From positions 9,635,429 through 9,699,428 of the forward strand of contig ML681997.1 of assembly GCA_007922195.1 (NCBI GenBank): a DNA stretch of 64,000 nucleotides, written 5' to 3'. The stretch is from Podocnemis expansa. Taxonomy: Eukaryota; Chordata; Testudines; Podocnemididae. Positions 43,518 through 53,219 of the stretch are shown here, piece after piece; positions within the stretch are counted from its first letter, which is position 1, and the number at the start of each line of letters is the position of its first letter. Under the pieces are notes generated by a model. That model ran no database searches and was not told where the DNA came from. It saw nothing but the letters and a program-made list of their open reading frames with translations. Position numbers and translations under genes: made by a program.

Positions 43518-44490
43518 ACTTCCATAAGGCATATCTCTTCAACAGTTGTAATCTCCTCAAAAAAGATATGTTAGCGTGACAGGAGCTTTTTCCCACAAAC
43601 CTATCTTGATTTGCATTAATTAGTTTACCCTCCTATAATGATTTATTAATTGAACCCTGTATCAGCTGGTCTATTATCTTGCCTGGGATTGACGACAGCT
43701 GACAGGCTTAAAATTACCAGGGTCAACCTTTTTAAAAATTGGTCAATATGAGCTTTCTTCCAGCCTTCTGGAACTTCTCCATGTTCCAAGGCACAGTGAA
43801 AATCAATGTTAAGGGTCCAGCAAGCACCTGAGGCAGCTCTTTTAAAGCTCTTGGTTGCACATAATCTGGACCTACTAATTTAACAATGTCTAACTTTAGT
43901 AGCTTCTATTTCTAATTCTCCAGAACGGTTAAGGGAATGGAAGAGTGTTTTTATTACCATATGATGAGACAATATAATCATTCCCCTGCCCAAATACAGA
44001 AAATATATTTATGTAAGAATTCTACCATTTCCATCTGGTAATGGACCAAAACTGTTGTTAGACTTCTTTTTATTCCTAATGTATTTTAAGTATTCATTCT
44101 TCTTGTCCTTAACTCTGGTGGCCATTGATTTCTTTTTGTGTCCCTTGGCTTGCCTTACAAATTTTCTACAGTTTTTAACTTCTGGTTTATGTTCATTACA
44201 ACCCACTTTCCCTTTCTTGCATTTGTTGTCTTTTTTTTTTTAATAGCTGCCTTCATTTCCCCTGTAAACCAGGCTGGGTTCTTACCAGAACAGCCTTTTC
44301 CCTCCCTTGTTGGATTGCAGCTTTTTAGGCATCTAGTAAAGTGTTCTTATATGCTTTCCAATTATCATTCCCATTTTTAAGATTAAAGTCAGGTGATTTG
44401 GCTCATAATTTTTTTTGCTCAGTAAAATTGGCCCTCTTAAAACGCCCAGTATGATTTTTATATGCAGCAAAATCTGCCAAAAGGGACCAC

Positions 44491-44840
44491 ATATGGGAGC
44501 TGGCAAAAGTGGTTGCTTATGAGAGGTGATCTCTCTTCAGAGGCTTGCTGTAAAAAGGGCACTTTTATGATGTAATGAAAGGCTATGATCGTTACTGGTT
44601 TAATTTTATTGCACACAGTATACAACACAGTACTGTACTGTATTTAAAATCCCTTGGTGGGTTTGTTAATGACGCAAGATACACAGTATACAGAAGTACA
44701 CAGTGTTTTTCAAACTGGGATCTGGTAATGATACCGATGCTTTTGCTCTGTCTTCAGAAGTGGGCTGCTAAGGAGTGGTGGATGCTGATCAGCTGCCCAG
44801 CTCAGAGGGCAGAGGCAGCAGCAGTAGAGAAGTAAAGGTG
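44491..44840. other. Stretch with no gene seen
   Basis: 'agtggttgcttatgagaggt' near 44508 loosely resembles 'aatagttgctcatgacaggt' near 46414, on the other side of the LTR element. Both may be pieces of one older repeat. Confidence 0.35.
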
Positions 44841-44989
44841 TGTCACAAGGTGAAAATCTGTGCACCCAGGGTTATGATCTATATGATCTTCCTGTTCACT
44901 TGTACACTGTGACAGTATGATTTGTTATCAATTATACCACGAGATGTTTCTTTATGGATGCTCATAACCTATTCTATGTGATTAGAATG

Positions 44990-45232
44990 AAAAAAACAAG
45001 GAGTCTTCGGGCACTTAAAGACTAACAGATTTATTTATCGCATGAGCTTTCATGGGGAATATCCCACTTCATCAGATGCTTTGAAGAGGGAGAACTTCTC
45101 AAAGCATCTGACAAAGTGGGATATTCTCCCACGAAAGCTGATGCCATAAATAAATCTGTTAGTCTTTAAGTGCCACAAGACTCCTTGCTTTTTTTGCTTT
45201 ACTAGATGAACACGGCTGCCCCTTTGGAACGT
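44990..45232. mobile_element. Fold-back SINE pair inside the LTR
   Basis: The plus arm (no head) runs 'aacaaggagtcttcgggcac' to 'catcagatgctttgaagagg'. The minus arm runs from 'ctcaaagcatctgacaaagt' to 'gtgccacaagactccttgct' and on to the reversed head 'gaacacggctgcccctttgg'. The arms pair over roughly 95 bp. The interrupted LTR reads GTGATTA before and GTGAGTA after, consistent with a diverged target duplication around one composite insertion. Confidence 0.82.
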
Positions 45233-45728
45233 GAGTAGTATAGTGTCCTGTTGCCTACAACTTCATGCATGTGCACAGATGTTTAACATGGCTTGGCGCA
45301 GTGGGGAGGAAGACAGAGCTCTCTTGCAGCAAACAAACAAGCACCTGGAGGAGGCAACAAAGCTATGCTAATCAGGGTGGCTCAGGAGAGACAAAGGGAT
45401 CACCCCTGCCCAGAAGGGGAGGGGTGAGGTAGAAAGAAAACAAGGGGAAACCCTGGGAAGATTTTTGGAGCGTTTTGCCTGGGAATCTCCATCTTGAGAC
45501 AACTCCAAGCAAGATCTGGGCCCTGCCTGGCCTCAGGCAGAGACTGGCTGAACAAACATCTGACAGCCAAACATCTTGAGCATAAACTTGAACTATTAGG
45601 TCAGTTTAGGTAGAGATAGTAGGATTGTATACATGTTTTACCCTTTATTTCCTTATGGTCACTCCTGACTCATTTAGTGTGATTCTGTCATGACTGGCCA
45701 TATTTCCCCTTAGAATTATACTCTGATC

Positions 45729-45734
45729 AATAAA
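45729..45734 (+). promoter_or_regulatory. LTR poly(A) signal
   Basis: AATAAA lies within the LTR about 120 bp before its 3' end, followed by a GT-rich stretch ('gtgtggtctttagagggtgt'). This is the usual layout for the R region of an LTR. Confidence 0.6.
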
Positions 45735-45857
45735 CTTGTAGTTGTTTTATCTAAAGCTGTGTGGTCTTTAGAGGGTGTGAGTGAAGAAGGCTAGGCACCA
45801 TCCATTTCTTTATCAAATGGACGGACTTGAGTGTATGATGGCTGGGAGTGGGCCCCA

Positions 45858-46340
45858 GTCTCTGTAGACAATGGCTCCTGGTGTGGTGACTGGGGCTGGG
45901 GGGTGCTTGCTGTGGGACTGTCCCCCGAGTAGCCGGGGGCATACATCCACTGCCTGGAACCGATTGCACGTGAGAGGCCAGAGTGGACTGACTCAGAAGT
46001 GAGTGGTCACTTGGCAAAGTGGGGCAAATCGGGGTTGAGGAGTGGGAATCGGAGAGTCACAGTGGCACACCAGACCGGATCTGGAGAGTGGCCTGTCACA
46101 GGGTGGGTGGCAGTAGAATACCTAGCCACCCTTACTTCTGCCCTGCTGCTCGCAGTGCTGCCTTCAGCGTTTGGGTCTCTGCCAGTGGCCGTCACTCTCC
46201 TCTGCATTCAGACCTGAGGGCTGGAGAGTGGCGGGAGCTAGCCTGGCACCCAGTTCTGAAGGTACACCAATGCTACTACCAGCAGCGCAGCAGTAAGGAA
46301 CATCAGTTTCACTTAAAAGTGTGTTTTTATGGATGGGCGT
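45858..46340 (+). mobile_element. LTR retroelement leader
   Basis: After the LTR come 'acaatggctcctggtgtggt', 'gtgagtggtcacttggcaaa' and 'gtggggcaaatcggggttga', which match the minus strand of 27295-27870. No coding domain was recognised, and the rest of the element is missing after about 46340. Confidence 0.6.
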
Positions 46341-46492
46341 AAGAAAATGCGGTCACTGAGTCATCACTCTTCACAGTTAGATTATAGGGAGAAAATATTC
46401 TGTGGTGTCGACAAATAGTTGCTCATGACAGGTGGGCTGTCTTCAGCGGTGGTCACTGAGGCAGATTTTAGTCTGCATATAAATATAGATAT

Positions 46493-46850
46493 TGTGACAG
46501 CGTCAGACTGGAGGGTTTCTGGAGAGTTCTAGAAAACGAATATATTAGCCCCAGGCTCAGCACGTCCCTTTTCCCCGTGTAGCTGAGCAATGTTTACTTC
46601 AGGCTAATTGGCATACCTGGAGCTAATCAAGGCCCCAGCCGGAACTTGTTAAAAAGCCTTCCCTCCCGAGAAAGGTGATAGCTGGAGTGTGTGAGAGGAG
46701 GCAAGGTCTGTTTGGAAGGGAGACAGATCTGGAAAAAGAGAAGAATGCTGGTCGAGAAGAGCCCCACAGGCACAAAGACTGGGGAAAGGGAAAACCCCTG
46801 CCCAAAGGGGGGCAAAGGAGCTTTTGCAGGCCTTACATCTTTTAGCAATG
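46493..46850 (+). mobile_element. Second LTR-type fragment
   Basis: The sequence starts TGTGACAGCGTCAGACTGG and reads 'gttctagaaaacgaatatat', 'cttttccccgtgtagctgag', 'ggctaattggcatacctgga' and 'cttgttaaaaagccttccct'. This is the style of a Gypsy-like LTR with a TTAAAAA promoter-type motif near 46650. No second copy or closing CA end was found. Confidence 0.5.
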
Positions 46851-47784
46851 CATTCTAGTCTTGCAGCCCACAGTAGTGGGGGCACTGCAACTCACTACTC
46901 AAGTGTCTGCAACCCAGTACTTAGTCCCAACCTATTGTTTGAAAACTGCTGCTCTATTCTGCTTGCCAAATGATGATGTCACTGTCTACCTTCTCCTACC
47001 AGCCAGAAAAATCCTGGCTGCAGTGTGTGGATCAGGGCAGCCCCTGCTGGTCAAACAATCTACATTGCCTATGAGCTCTCGCTGAGAAGCCTCTGGGATG
47101 GCTGATGGGTGAGCAGATTCTTTTTTCCTGCATCATTAGCACATCTGGCTTGTTTTATGTTGCTACTGAAAGGTTGGCTGTGAACATCTCCCAACTTTGT
47201 AATGTATTTCAGCAACACATATAGCAATATTTCTTAACTTCACATATAATGATAACACATACAATCCAACAGGACATTAATGGTCAACAGGTCAAAACTT
47301 TTAAAACATCATCACCCAAGGCATACTTTGCAAGAACATGTCATAATGATAGTAGTGAATATGGGGTCTACTTTGGGATACAGAGAGTCACAGCAGGCCA
47401 TAGCATTTCACCCAGAAAGTCTCACTTTCAGACCAAAACTTCTGTTTGAGCTAAAGCGTAGCTCCAAGTGATAGAGAACTGACTACATCCCTCCATATTC
47501 ATTTCAGTCTAATCAAGCCCCTGGTTGGGAAAATAGAGGTCAGAATATTTTTATTCCCTGGAAATTTCTAGTTTCATAATAAACTGGAACTTTAAACTCC
47601 TGAAAGAGGTTTACGGAACGATACATTTAGGTGATCATTAGGAATCTGAGCTTGTAATTCTTTATCAGGAAAAATGCCGGTTGATTTCAGGATCTAGCCC
47701 CAAGCCATCAGAATACACATTAACTCTACTGAATGTCACCTTTTGCTCTAACAAAAGTCTGTTGCACAGTGGGCTACAGGTTAG
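46851..47784. other. Stretch with no gene seen
   Basis: Short frames only; no recognisable domain or repeat end. Confidence 0.4.
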
Positions 47785-48038
47785 TTCGAACTAACTGGGA
47801 ACTCCTTAGTAAGAACTAACTGCGCATCCATCAACTTTTTAGTTTGAACTAAGCCATAGTCTGTGTCTACATTGCACTTAGTTTGAACTAAAATTTGAGC
47901 TAAGTGCTTAGTCTGGACTTACCAGGCGAACTTATTACTTCGGGCTAAGCTTTGCTTAGTCTGAACTAAGAAATCTCTTAATTTGAACTATGCAAAGCCT
48001 AGAGTAGATACAGACTTTGGCTAGTGTAGACATAGCCT
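47785..48038. mobile_element. TTAGTTTGAACTAA-armed MITE copies
   Basis: Two pieces abut. 47785-47858 has GTTAGTTCGAACTAAC and TTAGTTTGAACTAAG palindromes. 47859-48038 starts 'agtctgtgtctacattgcac' and ends 'tagtgtagacatagcc' followed by TTA. The palindromes differ from the TTTCGAAA type, but the terminal 'agtgtagacatagcc' is the family end. Confidence 0.7.
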
Positions 48039-48077
48039 TAAAAACCAAAAAGCTTCTTTGGGCATAAGCTTTCATGG

Positions 48078-48491
48078 CAGAGCCATAATTAGAACTTTTC
48101 ACACCTGGGGCAAGCAGCCCCAGACCTGCACCTCCTGGCCCTGATCCACCCACAGCTGCTGCTGGCAGGCCGGGGGGATACAGATCTGTTCCCAGCCACT
48201 GGGGAATGAATCTGGATCCCTGCAGCCTCCTGGTGGCGGCTGGGACTTGCCACTGCTGGGGTAGCAGGGAAACGGATGTGTCCATAGCTGCCGCCAGAAG
48301 CCAGTGGCGTGCCCCCATCCCAGGTGCCAAATTTTAGAGGGCGTAGGGAACAGATCCAACTCCCTGAAGCTGCTGGGGACAGAGCCGGATCCATCCCCTG
48401 CCGCTGCAGGAAGTCAGATCCATGCTCTGTGCCCTCTAAAATTTGGCACCTCAGACTTTGTCCTGCTCTCCCTGGCCTAGTTATGGCCCTG
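48078..48491. mobile_element. hAT-type element inside the SINE
   Basis: The ends CAGAGCCATAATTAG and CTAGTTATGGCCCTG are inverted repeats and TTTCATGG is duplicated perfectly (48070-48077 and 48492-48499). The interior is GC-rich. It is the same end class as 15430-16047, with shared pieces such as 'ctctaaaatttggcacct' against 'ttttagagggtgccactg'. Overlapping frames at 48089-48506 have no domain. Confidence 0.93.
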
Positions 48492-48568
48492 TTTCATGGG
48501 CCCTAATCCACCGCATGTGATGAAGTGGGTTGCAGCCTGTGAAAGCTTATGCCCAAAGAAATCTGTTA

Positions 48569-49635
48569 GGCTATGTCCACACTTAGTCAGTTAAATCGAT
48601 TCTACTTGAATCGATTTAACCAAATTGATTTAAAAATAGTTAGATCAATTTAAGTAAAATCGATTTAACAGGTCCAGACAAATAAAACCCAAATGAACTA
48701 GCATGCCCAGGCACTGGACTTGCTAGTTTGATTTGGGAGAGGAGCACCCTGGCAGATGTGGCAACATGGCCCCCTGGCAGGGCCATGTTGCAACCCAATT
48801 CCCTATGTGGCTTTCACCTGGAGAGCCAAGCAGGGGAAAAAAATCGCCCAAGGCAGGGATCCCCCTGCACCCTGCATCCCCTGCCACTGGCTGTGCAGTG
48901 GGAGAGGGATCCCCCGGTGCCCTGCATACCCTGCTGCTTGCAGGGCGGTGGGAGGTAGAATATGGGGCGCCTTGCTTCCCAGCAGCTGGCCGGGCAGCAG
49001 GGGCAGGGAAACTGGCATGCCCTGCTTTCCCGCAGATGCCAGGCAGCAGGAGCAGGCAGTCCCGGATGCCCGGCTTCCCCGCAGATGCCAGGTAACAGGG
49101 GCAGGGAAGCCGGCACACCTGTGCACCGGGCTCCCTGCCCCCACTTCCCAGCATCTGTGGGGAAGAGAGCTGCGCCAGGCTCCCTGACCCCACCATCTGG
49201 CCAGATGTGGGGAAGCTGGGCGTGTGAGACTGCCTGCCCCCACTGCCCGAATCTGCCGGGGGAATCCGGGTGCAGGATGTTTCCCCCACCACTGGCCCAG
49301 CCAGCTGGAGGTGGGGGTGGACCCTGCTGCACCTCTCCTCCCTCTCTGGCCAGGTGCTGCTGGGGGGTGTTTCATTCCAGGGTGCCAAGCACCCTGGGAA
49401 GAAGAAGGTCAAAGTGTTATATTGATATGTGGGTCATATCAATATAACACAGCCACTTGGGGTTATTTCGAAACCACAGTTTCAAGGTAACGCTCATTTT
49501 GATATAAAAGTAGGTTTTATTATATTGACGTGATTTTCCTTATTTTGAAGTAAGGAAACGTCATGTGGACCTAAATATTTTTAAATCGAAATAACCAGTG
49601 TTATATCAATTCAAAACCTGCATGTGGACATACCC
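48569..49635. mobile_element. Large palindrome-armed MITE with core and GC-rich cargo
   Basis: The 1,067-bp element starts GGCTATGTCCACAC and ends GTGGACATACCC, between TTA (48566-48568) and TTA (49636-49638). The arms consist of TCGATTTAA and TATCAATATAA palindromes, unlike the TTTCGAAATAA arms elsewhere. The shared core is present but split: 48700-48800 ('gtggcaacatggccccctgg') and 49384-49413 ('gcaccctgggaagaagaagg'). Between the halves lie about 580 bp of GC-rich cargo with a 49-bp tandem repeat. Frames up to 229 codons cross the cargo on both strands without any domain I recognise. Confidence 0.93.
49023..49120. repeat. 49-bp tandem repeat in MITE cargo
   Basis: 'cccgcagatgccaggcagca' near 49029 recurs as 'ccccgcagatgccaggtaac' near 49078, a 49-bp period with about two units. 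Looser related units extend either side. Confidence 0.7.
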
Positions 49636-49743
49636 TTAATCTTTAAGGTGCTACAGGACTCTCGTTGTTTTTGCTGTATGCAGACTAACATGGCTACCCC
49701 TCTGGAACTTGTCACCTTTTGTTCTGGATAATTAAAGCATTTC

Positions 49744-49854
49744 CTTAAAAGAAACAAACAAGGAGTCTTGTGGTACCTTGAAGACTAACCAATGTTTTTT
49801 GCATGAGCTTTCGTGGGAGAAAATCCTACGTTGTCAGATACTTTGAAGATGGGG
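49744..49854 (+). mobile_element. 5'-truncated SINE
   Basis: It starts at 'aaaagaaacaaacaaggagt', without the tRNA head, and runs through 'gagctttcgtgggagaaaat' to 'gatactttgaagatgggg'. AAGCATTTC flanks it (49735-49743 and 49855-49863). Confidence 0.88.
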
Positions 49855-49924
49855 AAGCATTTCATTAACTTTAGCCCTGGTTACACCCCTAGGCCTATCA
49901 TCTAAGGGTCACTCTTACAACAAT

Positions 49925-50012
49925 TTCCAAAGGGATAGCTGTGTTAGTCTAGTTCAGCAAAAAAACCAAGGGGTTGTGTGGCATTTTAAGACTAAGATTT
50001 ATTTTTTATCAT
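49925..50012 (+). mobile_element. 3'-truncated SINE with TSD
   Basis: It has the tRNA head ('aaagggatagctgtgttagt') and the start of the body ('aaggggttgtgtggcatttt') but stops at 'aagatttattttttatcat'. TCTTACAACAAT flanks it perfectly (49913-49924 and 50013-50024). The usual 3' part is absent although both duplications are intact. Confidence 0.88.
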
Positions 50013-50024
50013 TCTTACAACAAT

Positions 50025-50404
50025 CAGCTATTCCCATACACAAAAATGCAACTAGTGCAGGTGGTATTAATTAACTATATATATATTTCTTATTATAATC
50101 CTTAGCTCCATCATGGATTCCAACTGTATATGTAGATGCTACTCAAGCAGTCAAAAAACATACAAAAAGTGCAATTGATGGTTTCATCTTGCAGCAGTTA
50201 TTGCATTAATTTTTGTTATGAAAATTGATGTTATTTCTTCACCACTGGCTAACTGCATGACTTTCCCTTTCTTGTTCTTAGTTAACTTTTTAAACACCAT
50301 TTGGCTACCGCCTGCCATCCACATGCACTGCATCTGCGAAGACAGCTATGTGAAGTGTTTGCCTTGCTGGCCATTGAACAGAACGTTGTGGAATTTGAAA
50401 GCCG
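50025..50404. other. Stretch with no gene seen
   Basis: AT-rich; the short frame at 50218-50433 shows no recognised domain and runs into the CR1 3' piece. Confidence 0.4.
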
Positions 50405-50575
50405 AAGAGTCATGGTGGATTCTCTATCACTGATGTTTTTTTAAATCGTGGTTGGACATTTCCATAACAGTTACACAGTAGGAATTATTCACGGGAAGTT
50501 CCATGACCTATGTGCTCTAGCAGGTCGAGCAGATGATCACAATGGCCTTAGAATCTATGGCTCTACCATGCAGCC
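50405..50575 (+). mobile_element. CR1 3'-end fragment
   Basis: The order 'ttttttaaatcgtggttgga', 'ggaattattcacgggaagtt', 'gagcagatgatcacaatgg' and 'agaatctatggctcta' matches the 3' end of the older CR1 type in plus sense. Confidence 0.75.
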
Positions 50576-51283
50576 GAAGCAAAGACCACATGCACAGTAA
50601 ATAACAAAAGCTTTTATATCTTCTTTCCAAGCCTCTTGCCATTAGAGGGGAATCAAGGCCATGCCTGGTGTATGAGTATTTAAACTAGAATTGCAGGCTG
50701 GTTTTAGTTTGCAGGAGTTTCGCTAAACTTATTGTGGATTCGGCTTTAAGTGTTGTTTTGAGTTGGAGGTTTGGACAAACTCCAAAATCTCAAAGTGAAA
50801 GGTAGCTAAAAAGGGGTTGATAGGAATAAGAGCTATTCCAAACATCCACCAAAAACTCATACCCAACCAAAATGACCTTTTACTGGTACTTGAAGATGTT
50901 CAGGCAATTCTCTCCGTCTCCCCCACTTTTAAACTTTCATCTGCATTTTCATGGTGAGGGTGCAGCTGAGGTGAGAAAGCAAAGTGCTGTAGTAGCATAT
51001 GAAGAGTGTTTTGTGCAGGAGTTCCAGCCAATCTTTGCAGAGTTGAATGTTTCAGACACTGTGTTAAAGTATTTGGATAAGCCTCTGAACTTTGTGGTTG
51101 TTATCTGATTCATACTGAACCTCCACATTTTTTATATTTGCTCATTTGCTCTAACTTGAATTTCCTTGCATCTGGTTTCAGATTTAAGATCAACACTGAC
51201 TCACCACTTGATGGGGTGTGAACTCAAAACTGTGTGAGCATGATACTGTAATGGGACACTGCCATAAGGTACTGTAGGATTTC
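50576..51283. other. Stretch with no gene seen
   Basis: Unique in appearance. The 78-codon frame at 50872-51108 shows no recognised domain. Confidence 0.4.
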
Positions 51284-52240
51284 ACAGATTTTTAAAGCCA
51301 GATGGGATAATTATGCTCATCTAATCTGATCTCCTGTGCAACACAGACCAGAGAAGTTTACTCTGCATTAGGATATGTAGCTTATAATTTAATGAGCGCT
51401 TATCCTCTAGACTTGAGTAACAAATTACAAGTGATGGGAGAATTTACCCCAGACCTGTGATCTGTTCTAAAGGTTAGTTACCCTCATTGTTAAAAAGGTG
51501 TGTCTTATTTCTAATCTGAACTTTGCTGCTTTCAGCTATTGGCTCTCGTTATGACATTTTTCTGCTACATTAAAAAACCTTTTATCATTAAAAATCTATA
51601 TTTGGTGATGGAGGTGGAAATTGTTTCAGATCAGTCAGAAAGTTCTGTTTCAGTGAACTGACTCATTTTGTCCAATTTTGACATTTAAAACAAATTAAAA
51701 ATAAATAAAGCAAAATAAAAATTTAAATTACAAACATTGAAAGGAAACATGATTTTGAAACAAAAAAAAATTGAACCATTCTGTTCCGATAATGTTGAAA
51801 TGGAGCACTTTGATAGCATCAGACTACTTTATTCAGATTTCTTTCCACAAAATGTCATCAAATTCAACATGTTCCCGTGGAAAGATTCAATTTCAACAAA
51901 ATAGCATTTTCTCATGGCATAATGTCAATCAGTTTGGTTAAGTAGATTGAGCTCCTTCATAAAACATAAATTCCAGACCACAAAGAACTGTTGTAGCTAT
52001 TCTTTGAGCCCTCTCTCTTTTCTCAACATCCCCTTTACAGTGTGGACACCAGAACTGGACACAATATTTCAGCAGTGGTCTCCATAATGCCACCTGCCTA
52101 TACTTCTCTATGAACATCCAACTGTGTTTATAAAGGATCTCACCAATGGTCTTTACACAGGGCTCCTGTTGTTTTGCCCCAGCTGACTTTTCAACTGTGC
52201 TGAACATTTTTATTCCCATTTATATAAGCCACTTGCTATA
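51284..52240 (-). mobile_element. Old CR1 fragment
   Basis: The minus-sense 3' end (51284-51590) has 'gatcagattagatgagcat' and the tail region. The frame 51938-52219 contains KYCVQFWCPHCKGDVEKRER and RIATTVLCGLEFM, the conserved C-terminal part of CR1 ORF2. 51590-51935 between them is an AT-rich interruption with 'ttgaaacaaaaaaaaattga' type sequence. 5'-truncated and inactivated. Confidence 0.8.
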
Positions 52241-52384
52241 AGTTATTACTCTGAGCCAGTTGCTCAGTGTACAACTGGACCTACTAACACGCTTATAGAA
52301 CCTTAGTGTGTCTCTTTCATTGTATTTAAACATTTCTGCTATGGTTGGTTCTCTGTAATTTGAAGTCTTTAAGTCATGAATTGA

Positions 52385-52475
52385 GCACTTAGTAACTCAG
52401 CCAGGAGTTAGAGGTCTTACAGGTGGATGATCACAATGACCCCTCCTGACTTTTAAAGTTTATGAGTCTATGTAC
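52385..52475 (+). mobile_element. CR1 3'-end fragment
   Basis: 'ggtggatgatcacaatgacc', 'cctcctgacttttaaag' and 'tatgagtctatg' are the CR1 3' terminus in plus sense, severely truncated. Confidence 0.65.
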
Positions 52476-52935
52476 GCTCTAAACACAGCAAGAATCTACC
52501 AGATCAGTAACACATGTAGTCTGGTGGCTGTAGTCTCTTTTATGAGTCAATAATTCACCCCATATTTGTTGCCTTCAGTCTCATCGTTACTCATTTGGGA
52601 GCCAAATTACTTCATAAAGCATCTCTATAGTTTTCTCATTTCTTTTACAAAGCTCATCTGGCTCATGTTCTGTTTTACTAGGCTTATTTTTTCACTTGTA
52701 TTTTTCTCTGTGTTTGGGCTTAGAGCAGAGTATCAATTGAGTAAATCACCATCATCCCACTGGTGTCAATGGCACTAAATCAGTTTACAACCACTGATTA
52801 TCTCTGTGCAATTCCATTCCTGAATTCAGTGTCTTTTCTTTTCCATTCATCTTTTCTGACTATCTGGTTTTCACTATGGTTCCAGTCTGAATGTGTATAG
52901 GAATTTTGTGAGTTATCCCATTTTCAAGCCTCTAA
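52476..52935. other. Stretch with no gene seen
   Basis: Short frames only; nothing recognised. Confidence 0.4.
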
Positions 52936-53216
52936 GGCTATGTCCACACGTTGTTTTTAAAGCGAAATAACCACCGTTGTTTCACTTTAAAAAAAGTTAA
53001 GTCCAGATGACATTTCATTGATTCGAAATGAGGAGCTCCCTCATATCGAATCAATGAAACTTAAAGTGATACGTTAAAACCTCCCCCCAAAACGTAACAG
53101 CCATCCAATTGAAGTGGTTGTTTAGAAACAACGCCGTTCGGACACGATTTGATGATTTTTATTTCGAATTAGCTTAAATTGATTTAACTTAAATTTAACT
53201 TAACTTGGGCATAGCC
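52936..53216. mobile_element. MITE of the GGCTATGTCC family
   Basis: It starts GGCTATGTCCACACG and ends GGGCATAGCC, with TAA on both sides (52933-52935 and 53217-53219). CTAAG would also fit as a 5-bp match. The arms carry 'aaataaccaccgttgttt' and 'gaattagcttaaattgattt' pieces with an inner 'attcgaaatgaggagctccc' near-palindrome. It has no core. Non-coding. Confidence 0.88.
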
Positions 53217-53219
53217 TAA

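Larger units (their letters stand above)
40800..44490 (-). mobile_element. Old long CR1, interrupted by hAT nest and solo LTR
   Basis: Three pieces read as one minus-strand CR1: 40800-40957 (3' end), 41947-42847 (C-terminal coding part and RT) and 43518-44490 (towards the N-terminal side). The frame 44009-44206 contains KPEVKNCRKFVRQAKGHK and SFGPLPDGNG, as seen before the RT in CR1. The 42260-42480 piece includes the region coding for SSSQCDAGPKPVSLILGC. The catalytic box region near 42650-42690 is decayed. Total CR1 content is about 2 kb, the longest in the window. Confidence 0.8.
44841..45857 (+). mobile_element. LTR carrying a fold-back SINE
   Basis: The LTR starts TGTCACAAGG and ends GTGGGCCCCA. 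Without the SINE insert it is about 770 bp. It shares blocks with 27871-29726 and 42848-43517, including 'catgactggccatatttccc' and the poly(A) signal region at 45729. It is followed by its leader (45858-46340). No second LTR was found in the window. Confidence 0.78.
48047..49711. mobile_element. Fold-back SINE split by a hAT and a MITE
   Basis: The SINE pieces are 48047-48077, 48492-48568 and 49636-49711. The plus part is 'agcttctttgggcataagct' up to the hAT. After the hAT the sequence turns into minus sense ('gtgatgaagtgggttgcagc', 'aaagcttatgcccaaagaaa'). After the MITE it continues 'atctttaaggtgctacagga' to the reversed head 'gcagactaacatggctaccc'. Removing both inserts and their duplications restores a continuous fold-back SINE. 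Confidence 0.85.

Noticed and set aside
48723..49447. Open frames of 161-229 codons on both strands as possible genes
   Set aside because: Five or more frames overlap in the same GC-rich, stop-poor MITE cargo. No domain, start context or splice signal favours any of them.
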